A stretch of DNA of 9,149 bases from Syntrophaceae bacterium. Its GTDB lineage: Bacteria > Desulfobacterota > Syntrophia > Syntrophales > UBA2185. The notes beneath the pieces were generated by a model that searched no databases, was not told the DNA's origin, and was given only the letters and a program-made list of their open reading frames with translations. Position numbers and translations under genes: made by a program. The stretch's first letter is position 1. Each line of letters begins with the position of its first letter. This document shows, one piece after another, positions 1 through 4,348 of this stretch. The stretch covers positions 1-9,149 of the forward strand of contig JAFNGM010000103.1 in assembly GCA_017885225.1 (NCBI GenBank), read 5' to 3'.

Positions 1-392
1 CACACGGATCTCCCCGCGCTTCAACTGGGCGCCGATATTGACCACATCCTTGAGGGAGGCGTTCACGCTGAAGACGGCCTCCATGCTCTCTTGATCGCCC
101 TCTTCGATCACTTTGGCGATCTCGACCTCGCTCTCCCGGCTGAGCAGGGAAACGAGCCCCATCTCCCGCATATACATATTCACCGGATCGCTGGTTTTAC
201 TGTCAGCGGGCAGCAGACCGAGGAGATCCTCGCTCTTAGAGTTGCCCCAATCATCAGCCACCTTTTTGACGACCATTTTCCCCCCTTGTCCGTATAGATG
301 ATATCGAAATTCTTCTCCCCGAAAAGCATGATAATTTCATCGATCTGATCGGATGAAATGACATTTTGATGCTTACAGGATGTTGTCCGCAC
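1..392 (-). pseudogene. rpoD: RpoD-type sigma-70 factor, N-terminal part, frameshifted and cut by the window edge
   Basis: This is the front of a sigma-70 family RNA polymerase subunit; its C-terminal DNA-binding regions lie beyond position 1. From 276 down to 1 one frame is open and contains a textbook region 1.2 block (DPVNMYMREMGLVSLLSRE, then EVEIAKVIEEGD), preceded by DDWGNSKSEDLLGLLP. From about 354 to 286 a different frame encodes the end of region 1.1 (SSDQIDEIIMLFGEKNFDII). The two frames meet at a run of six G on the coding strand (280-285); seven G would join them. The usual first part of region 1.1 is not visible before SSDQ. The earliest sensible start is a GTG at 392-390, directly after the DUF2934 stop. 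The neighbour is not dnaG, the common rpoD partner. It may be a decayed second copy, or a real gene with a sequencing error in the homopolymer. The family call is firm; its functional state is not. Confidence 0.72.
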
Positions 393-393
393 T

Positions 394-612
394 TCAACGC
401 TCTCGCCTGCTCCATTTCGTCGTTCCACCTTTTTTTCTGGACGGCACCAACTTCTGGGCTGCTTTAGAAGGTTCCTGGACTGACAGTCTTTCCAGAACAA
501 TTCGCTCGGCTTTAAGCCAATTTTCCACTTCCAAACCGGGGATTTCCGTCTGTTTGTAGATTTCGTATGCAACAATGGCAATTTCTTCTTTGAGATCATG
601 CTTGCTGTCCAT
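394..612 (-). CDS. DUF2934 family small protein
   Basis: A 72-residue protein. Residues about 9-37 (EEIAIVAYEIYKQTEI, then ENWLKAERIVLERL) match the pattern of the DUF2934 family, in which an AY-E-Y segment is followed by W-x-AE. The function of that family is unknown. The tail from about residue 48 is rich in lysine, arginine and serine (PSRKKGGTTKWSRRER) and may bind nucleic acid, which is inference. The ATG is preceded by AAGGAG eight bases upstream, a good ribosome binding site. The stop (TGA, 396-394) is followed at once by the candidate GTG start of the sigma-factor fragment, so translation of the two may be coupled. Confidence 0.75.
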   Translation of the reverse strand: MDSKHDLKEEIAIVAYEIYKQTEIPGLEVENWLKAERIVLERLSVQEPSKAAQKLVPSRKKGGTTKWSRRER

Positions 613-736
613 GATGTACTCCTTATATTGCGTTGAGTAGATCGGTTTCTTCCGATACTACAGGTTGAGGTTCGTTTTCTTCTTTGACCGCCTGATTGCC
701 TGGCGGTGCCAAAGCATTTCAACTATTAATGTTTGT

Positions 737-764
737 AATTTTGCATAATTTTAAAATTGGTCAA
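737..764 (-). promoter_or_regulatory. Weak candidate sigma-70 promoter upstream of the DUF2934 gene
   Basis: On the minus strand a TTGACC box (764-759) is followed after 16 bases by AAAATT (742-737). The -35 match is good and the -10 match is poor. It lies about 125 nt before the DUF2934 start. The region is A+T-rich and includes the palindrome AATTTTAAAATT (747-758), so chance matches are likely. Confidence 0.22.
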
Positions 765-849
765 TTATCGCTATCAGGAAGGAACATGTGCTGTTTCCCT
801 TATACTGAGGGAATGTGACGATGGTGAGTGTGGCGTAAATCTCATCGTG

Positions 850-969
850 CTATTTGTTGGGGGTTCTTTTCGGTTGCTTATCAAACTTCTTTTTTGACGT
901 TTCTTGCTGTTTTTTGGTGTTCTGTTTCTGACTCTTTTCCTTATCCTTCTTTCCCCCCTTGTCTCCCAA
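850..969 (-). CDS. Small lysine-rich hypothetical protein, 39 residues, TTG start
   Basis: A short gene starting with TTG at 969-967, seven bases after AAAGGAG, and ending in TAG at 852-850. The product begins M-GDKGGKKDKEKSQKQ and ends KQPKRTPNK. About one third of its residues are lysine, glutamine is the next commonest, and there is no hydrophobic core, so it is probably disordered and very basic. It resembles short lysine-rich hypothetical proteins I associate with Deltaproteobacteria, but I cannot name a family. Nucleic-acid binding is a guess from charge alone. The strong ribosome binding site, clean reading frame and same-strand small neighbours support it being real. Confidence 0.62.
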   Translation of the reverse strand: MGDKGGKKDKEKSQKQNTKKQQETSKKKFDKQPKRTPNK

Positions 970-1169
970 TGTCTGTCTCCTTTCCCCGTTGAACCTCAGT
1001 TTTTTAGTTTGAGAGTGCCCGTGTATTGCCAGCTCTGTTTTTTGCTATTAATCCCATAAATCAGGCTTCGTTTTATGGCTCCTGTATCCCTACCTTTGAA
1101 ATACGCAGAAGTCTGCATTTGTTATTATCGCCATTGTTATTGATAAATTAAGAGTATGTATGTCGCCCC

Positions 1170-1361
1170 TTATGCTATGCTTTTAACGATCTCCTCCACC
1201 AGTCCCGGTTCAACTATATCCGAGTCTCTGTTCGGAAAGCTCGTTTTTATATTAGCTTTCTGCTGTTTAGCCATTATGCGCCTTGAAGCTTTATCTATTT
1301 GCTTCTGCTGCCTTGCTTTTTCTTTAGCCTGATTGCCAAAGTCGTACATGGACTTTCCCAT
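1170..1361 (-). CDS. Small conserved-looking hypothetical protein, 63 residues
   Basis: The product starts MGKSMYDFGNQAKEKARQQK and continues with a charged, probably helical stretch (KQIDKASRRIMAKQQKANIK) rich in K, R, Q and A. A short acidic and hydrophobic tail follows (DIVEPGLVEEIVKSIA). There is no signal peptide and no membrane segment. The ATG follows TAGGAG by seven bases. The gene lies 115 nt downstream of the cold-shock gene on the same strand, with its own candidate promoter between them. I do not recognise a named family. The first 40 residues could form a basic helix that contacts RNA or ribosomes, which is inference. Confidence 0.7.
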   Translation of the reverse strand: MGKSMYDFGNQAKEKARQQKQIDKASRRIMAKQQKANIKTSFPNRDSDIVEPGLVEEIVKSIA

Positions 1362-1401
1362 TTTTAAGCTCCTATTTTTGTATCTCTTTCACACGTTCCA
1401 T

Positions 1402-1430
1402 AATATACTGAAAATGGAGAGACGCTCCAA
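1402..1430 (-). promoter_or_regulatory. Candidate sigma-70 promoter for the 63-residue protein gene
   Basis: On the minus strand TTGGAG (1430-1425) is followed after 17 bases by TATATT (1407-1402), one base off the -10 consensus. The start codon lies about 40 nt further on, leaving room for the TAGGAG ribosome binding site. The -35 box overlaps the hairpin that follows cspA. Confidence 0.42.
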
Positions 1431-1458
1431 GACAGAATATTGTAATGGAACGCCTCTC
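1411..1458 (-). terminator. Hairpin after cspA, possible weak terminator or 3' stabiliser
   Basis: In the minus-strand transcript GAGAGGCGTTCC (1458-1447) pairs over 12 positions with GGAGCGTCTCTC (1428-1417), across an 18-base loop. Two of the pairs are G-U wobbles, so the stem is complete in minus-strand RNA but would have two C/A mismatches in plus-strand RNA. This points to a minus-strand RNA structure. Only four T follow (CATTTTC), so termination would be weak. It starts about 18 nt after the cspA stop codon. Confidence 0.45.
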
Positions 1459-1476
1459 GCCTTACCCAAGGTTTAA

Positions 1477-1677
1477 TTAACTGAGTTTCACGTTTGCTGC
1501 TGCCGGGCCTTTTGCACCCTGTGCAACATCAAAACTGACACGCTGGCCTTCATGTAACGTCTTAAAACCGTCTGCCTGAATAGCACTGTGATGAACAAAC
1601 ACATCGCCGCCGTCATCCTTTTCGATGAATCCAAAGCCTTTATGTTCATTAAACCATTTTACTTTACCTTCTGACAT
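1477..1677 (-). CDS. cspA: Cold-shock domain protein (CspA family)
   Basis: A 66-residue single cold-shock domain, the normal length for the family. It is a five-stranded OB fold that binds single-stranded RNA and DNA in the cytoplasm and can melt RNA structure. The start is [13 protein letters not shown]1 is KGFGFI (residues 13-18) and RNP2 is VFVHH (26-30); the aromatic and histidine nucleic-acid contacts are present. The protein ends AAANVKLS. The ATG follows a very strong Shine-Dalgarno run (AAGGAGGAG). A near-consensus promoter lies about 180 nt upstream, with an intrinsic terminator in the leader, so expression is probably controlled after transcription starts. Whether it is cold-induced cannot be told from sequence; many family members are constitutive. 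The symbol marks the family, not a proven orthologue. Confidence 0.96.
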   Translation of the reverse strand: MSEGKVKWFNEHKGFGFIEKDDGGDVFVHHSAIQADGFKTLHEGQRVSFDVAQGAKGPAAANVKLS

Positions 1678-1717
1678 AATGAGTCTCCTCCTTTCTTAGA
1701 ATTTACCAAAAGTCGAA

Positions 1718-1765
1718 TTACCAATATGACAGAAATAAAAAAGCCACCAAGGCTCTAAAGAGCAT
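1718..1765 (-). CDS. Possible 15-codon leader peptide in the cspA leader
   Basis: An ATG inside the 3' half of the terminator's upstream arm opens a frame reading MLFRALVAFLFLSYW and then TAA at 1720-1718. AAGGCGG lies five bases before the ATG and could act as a modest ribosome binding site. Translation would run through the hairpin and its T-run and stop about 40 nt before cspA, so a ribosome here would disturb the terminator. The peptide is very hydrophobic, as expected when a T-run is read as Phe/Leu, so it may be a chance frame. Confidence 0.22.
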   Translation of the reverse strand: MLFRALVAFLFLSYW

Positions 1766-1771
1766 GGTGGC
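1733..1771 (-). terminator. Strong intrinsic terminator inside the cspA leader
   Basis: Minus-strand RNA forms a GCCACCA/TGGTGGC stem (1771-1765 with 1749-1743) capped by an inner GCTC/GAGC stem. It is followed immediately by TTTTTTATTT (1742-1733). This is a classic rho-independent terminator in the minus direction; on the plus strand no T-run follows. It lies about 55 nt before the cspA ATG and about 330 nt after the stop of the upstream aldolase-like gene. A good promoter sits between that gene and the hairpin. It therefore more likely acts on the transcript starting near 1850, as a cspA attenuator or as the end of a small RNA of about 115 nt. Confidence 0.8.
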
Positions 1772-1856
1772 CGCCTTTGCACTTCAAATTGTTCTAACTC
1801 AACTTTAACTGTACCTCACTGACTTAAGACCATAGCGAAATACATGATATGGCTGT

Positions 1857-1885
1857 ATGCTACTTTACTGTTTACGTAAAGTCAA
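1857..1885 (-). promoter_or_regulatory. Sigma-70 promoter for the cspA leader transcript
   Basis: TTGACT (1885-1880) is separated by exactly 17 bases from TAGCAT (1862-1857) on the minus strand, with A+T-rich sequence upstream. Transcription would start near 1850, giving a cspA leader of about 170 nt. The rest of the stretch from 1886 to 2100 holds no gene that I can support. Confidence 0.6.
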
Positions 1886-2100
1886 GGCATATTTCATTAT
1901 ATTTCAATAATTTATTCACAAACCGATAAAGCGGTCATCTGGACGGCAATGATGCGTAAACAAACGATAAGGTTATTCACTCCACTTTTATGACATGAAG
2001 ACATACGTGACAAGACGGTTACACACAATTTATCGTGTCAGGATATTTTTGAAGCTACCTAATTTCGTTTCAATCCTTACAATGGTGACAGCGAATCTCA

Positions 2101-3150
2101 TTACTCCCAGTAGCCCCCCTCAGGCAGAAAACCATGGCTCTCGAGAACTTTCCCCGTTGCCGATAGGATCTCCCAGGGAAGGCGGATCCCGGCGTGGAGG
2201 AGCGGTCCGGGACGGTTTGCCGCCTTGGGGCCGTAGGCAAAGAAATGATCAATGGCCTTGTTGGCATTTGTGAAGGCATTTCCATGAATCAGGGGTTGGA
2301 CGATTGTGAAGATCTTCCCGATCACCGTGCTGAGCCGTCCGGAAGTCTCTCCCGCGGCTTTGAAATCACCTTTTTCAAGATTTTCGATCACAGATCGGAG
2401 TTCCCTGGGAAAGGAATTGGCCGTACTGAGGAGAAAACCGTCATAAGGCCCCCCGGCCTCCCTCAACCAGCGTACATAATCCCCTTCGGCGCCACGAACG
2501 AGAAAAACACCACCCTTATCGACGGAAGAAGAGGCGATCCGGTCGTGAGCGCTGGAGTCCTTGAAAAAGATCAGATTCGGGTATTTCTCCGTGAGACGGG
2601 CGAATGTTTCCGGCGCCACCTCATTTTCCGTGAGCTGGGGAAGCTGATAAAGGGCCGTGGGCATTGCCATATCCAGAATTTCTGAGAGTCCCGAATCGAT
2701 TTCCGTCTGCGATAGGGCCTTGCCGCGGCGTGGACAGATTGTAATGCCGCAGATGTGATGAGGACTCATTACCGGACCTACCCCCTTATTTTCTAGTAAA
2801 TGAAATACGTTACGTCCCTTCATAGCCGAAAGCGTCCTCTTCACGCCCCCTACATCCGGTCTGAGAAGCCCTATGAGAAGATGAATATCCTTGTTCTGCA
2901 TATGGTCCACGGCGAATTCGGCAACCTGCAGCGTTTCTTCTTCCGTGAGTTCCCAGCCGTCCCCCGTTGAACCGGGGATGAGGAAGCCCTTCACCCAAGG
3001 GGAAATATATGCGAAATGGGACTCCATGCGATCAAAATCAATTGTCTTGTCATCCCTATAATGGGTAAGAAGTGGGCACCAGAGCCGGGGGATGTCGTCA
3101 GGAAACATGGTCTGGACAAGGCTTATTCGCTTCATTTGTCGATCCTTCAT
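2101..3150 (-). CDS. DapA/NAL superfamily aldolase-like protein
   Basis: A 349-residue protein of the class I (Schiff-base) aldolase superfamily that includes dihydrodipicolinate synthase (DapA) and N-acetylneuraminate lyase, usually cytoplasmic TIM barrels. Visible motifs, numbered from the ATG at 3150: GSTGDGWEL (60-68) in place of the GTTGE loop; YQLP (168-171) holding the catalytic tyrosine; and IFFKDSS (194-200) holding the Schiff-base lysine K197. The arginine that follows the YNxP motif in true DapA is absent (YQLPQLTEN), and the TPYY segment is SPHH. It is therefore probably not the lysine-pathway enzyme but another pyruvate- or keto-acid-type lyase; its substrate is unknown. It is longer than DapA (about 290). 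The ATG at 3150 is preferred over the GTG just before it because AAGGAG then lies eight bases upstream. It follows the EFR1 gene by 88 nt and is probably co-transcribed. Confidence 0.85.
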   Translation of the reverse strand: MKDRQMKRISLVQTMFPDDIPRLWCPLLTHYRDDKTIDFDRMESHFAYISPWVKGFLIPGSTGDGWELTEEETLQVAEFAVDHMQNKDIHLLIGLLRPDVGGVKRTLSAMKGRNVFHLLENKGVGPVMSPHHICGITICPRRGKALSQTEIDSGLSEILDMAMPTALYQLPQLTENEVAPETFARLTEKYPNLIFFKDSSAHDRIASSSVDKGGVFLVRGAEGDYVRWLREAGGPYDGFLLSTANSFPRELRSVIENLEKGDFKAAGETSGRLSTVIGKIFTIVQPLIHGNAFTNANKAIDHFFAYGPKAANRPGPLLHAGIRLPWEILSATGKVLESHGFLPEGGYWE

Positions 3151-3238
3151 CACAATATCTCCTTGTTAAGTTTCTTAATCAATTCCCGTATCTAATTGAA
3201 ATGTTTGGGTTCAGTAGACCAGAGAGCGAGACCGTCGA

Positions 3239-4093
3239 TTACAATTCGATACTCCCATTTCTTGCGGAATGGAATGAATAGTTGTCCTGTGCCCTGTCTG
3301 GTGAGGCTTTCCTGGATATGGAGAGCACATCTTCCAGTGTTACTTCAGGATGATGGTATCTCTCGTACCGGGGAGTTTTTTTGCCGTATTGTATTGCCTC
3401 CTTCGGGCACCATTGAATACACGCAAGGCATTGTTCACAGTGATGCAGCCACACTGGTTTATCCATGTTCATTTCGATGTTTCCACAAGGGCATATCTTT
3501 TTACAGATGCCGCAGGAGTTACATTTATTATCGGCCCAAAAATTTTTGTCCAGCGTTGGGATGTGCGGGAAAGAAAGTTTATAAAACCAGGTAAACAGAA
3601 TATTTTGCCACAGGGGGCCTTTCTCCACGGGATGCCGTTCCCTTTTTGTAATAATTGAGGAGATTCTCCTGATCTTTTCTGTTGCATCGTGTATCCTCCT
3701 CATACGCTTTTCTTCCGGTCCCGGCCCGCCCCACGGTATATAGTTGGAAGGCATACAAATGTCAAATCCGGCGGAAAGAAATAATCCTCTGGACTTCATG
3801 AGTATATCCATCTGCAGCAATGTCGCAGCGACCTGACCGGCGTTCACCGCCAAGGCAAAGTAGTACCTTGATGTATCTGCGGGCAGCCTGTGAATAAACT
3901 CAATGACCCTCTGCGGGAGACCCCATATGTGGACAGGAAATATGATACCGACCGCCTCGCCCCTGATCTGAACGGGATTCCCGGTGATCCATAGGAGGGG
4001 TATTATTTCTGCATTACCGAGTTCTTTTGCCGCGGTGCGGGCTGCCCAGAGGGAGTTACCCGTACCAGTGTAAAAAAAGAGATCGGTTTTCAT
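3239..4093 (-). CDS. EFR1-type flavodoxin-ferredoxin fusion protein
   Basis: A 284-residue cytoplasmic electron-transfer protein. The N-terminal part is flavodoxin-like, starting LFFYTGTGNSLWAA with the FMN-phosphate loop TGTGNS at residues 9-14, then a second strand-turn (GIIFPVHIWGLP, 49-60). The C-terminal part has two complete 4Fe-4S motifs: C191-x2-C-x2-C-x3-C-P and C219-x2-C-x2-C-x3-C-P. This layout matches the EFR1 family of anaerobes; the natural partners are mostly unknown. The ATG has AGGAG six bases upstream and a near-consensus promoter about 40-65 nt before it. It probably leads a two-gene transcript with the aldolase-like gene, though a shared pathway is inference. No residue of either cluster is missing. 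Confidence 0.9.
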   Translation of the reverse strand: MKTDLFFYTGTGNSLWAARTAAKELGNAEIIPLLWITGNPVQIRGEAVGIIFPVHIWGLPQRVIEFIHRLPADTSRYYFALAVNAGQVAATLLQMDILMKSRGLFLSAGFDICMPSNYIPWGGPGPEEKRMRRIHDATEKIRRISSIITKRERHPVEKGPLWQNILFTWFYKLSFPHIPTLDKNFWADNKCNSCGICKKICPCGNIEMNMDKPVWLHHCEQCLACIQWCPKEAIQYGKKTPRYERYHHPEVTLEDVLSISRKASPDRAQDNYSFHSARNGSIEL

Positions 4094-4131
4094 AAGAAGC
4101 TCCTGACGAAGAAGTATCTAAAACGTTCCGC

Positions 4132-4160
4132 ATTCTAAAAAGGTTTGGATACTGAGTCAA
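4132..4160 (-). promoter_or_regulatory. Sigma-70 promoter for the EFR1 gene
   Basis: On the minus strand TTGACT (4160-4155) and TAGAAT (4137-4132) are 17 bases apart, each one base off consensus. Transcription would start near 4125, about 30 nt before the ATG. The promoter lies within the left copy of a duplicated element. Confidence 0.6.
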
Positions 4161-4177
4161 TGATAAAGTAATATCAA
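4135..4177 (+). repeat. Duplicated promoter element, left copy
   Basis: This 43-nt stretch recurs imperfectly at 4249-4292, about 114 nt away. Both copies share CTAAAAA, GTTTG and AATAT-CAA blocks in the same order and spacing; I estimate about three quarters of positions agree. On the plus strand it reads TTGGAT, 18 bases, TAATAT, a weak promoter. On the minus strand it carries the strong EFR1 promoter. Confidence 0.5.
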
Positions 4178-4248
4178 TCAAGTGGCTGCATTTTTAATTA
4201 CTTGCGGCCGCATCATACCTGAAGCTTGATAAGAATATTTCACAAACT

Positions 4249-4292
4249 CTAAAAAAGTTTGAATTATGAGGCCATAGTAAACTAATATGCAA
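4249..4292 (+). repeat. Duplicated promoter element, right copy
   Basis: This is the partner of the copy at 4135-4177, with one extra base. On the plus strand it contains TTGAAT (4259-4264), an 18-base spacer and TAATAT (4283-4288), the best candidate promoter for the transglycosylase gene starting at 4349. The minus-strand promoter of the left copy is not kept here, because its TTGACT box is lost. Confidence 0.5.
4259..4288 (+). promoter_or_regulatory. Candidate sigma-70 promoter for the transglycosylase gene
   Basis: TTGAAT and TAATAT match four of six consensus bases each, separated by 18 bases, about 60 nt before the start codon. A second possible pair is TTGATA with TAAAAA just upstream, also 18 bases apart. 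The same TTG-AT/TAATAT arrangement occurs in the left duplicate. Confidence 0.38.
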
Positions 4293-4348
4293 GCTCCACA
4301 CCTTCCTTTGGGTAAGGTGAACATGACGGAGGCTATTTCCCTCGCAGA

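Noticed and set aside
795..813. TTCCCT/AGGGAA hairpin downstream of the 39-residue gene
   Set aside because: The six-pair stem has no T-run on either side, so it does not qualify as an intrinsic terminator.
970..1169. Very short minus-strand frames (14 and 17 codons) between the two small-protein genes
   Set aside because: There is no ribosome binding site and no coding-like composition. I see nothing supportable in this 200-nt gap.
1912..1981. TTATTCACA (1912-1920) and TTATTCACT (1973-1981) resemble DnaA boxes in A+T-rich DNA
   Set aside because: One exact and one near match are expected by chance, and no box cluster or origin-type neighbours are present.
2067..2080. GTTTCAATCCTTAC resembles the start of some CRISPR repeats
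   Set aside because: Only one copy exists in the window, with no regular spacing or second repeat nearby.
2194..2685. Long open frame on the plus strand opposite the aldolase-like gene
   Set aside because: It is antisense to a well-supported coding region, lacks family motifs, and is explained by codon bias of the real gene.
4303..4318. CCTT...AAGG inverted repeat before the transglycosylase gene
   Set aside because: A four-pair stem is too weak to call a regulatory structure.
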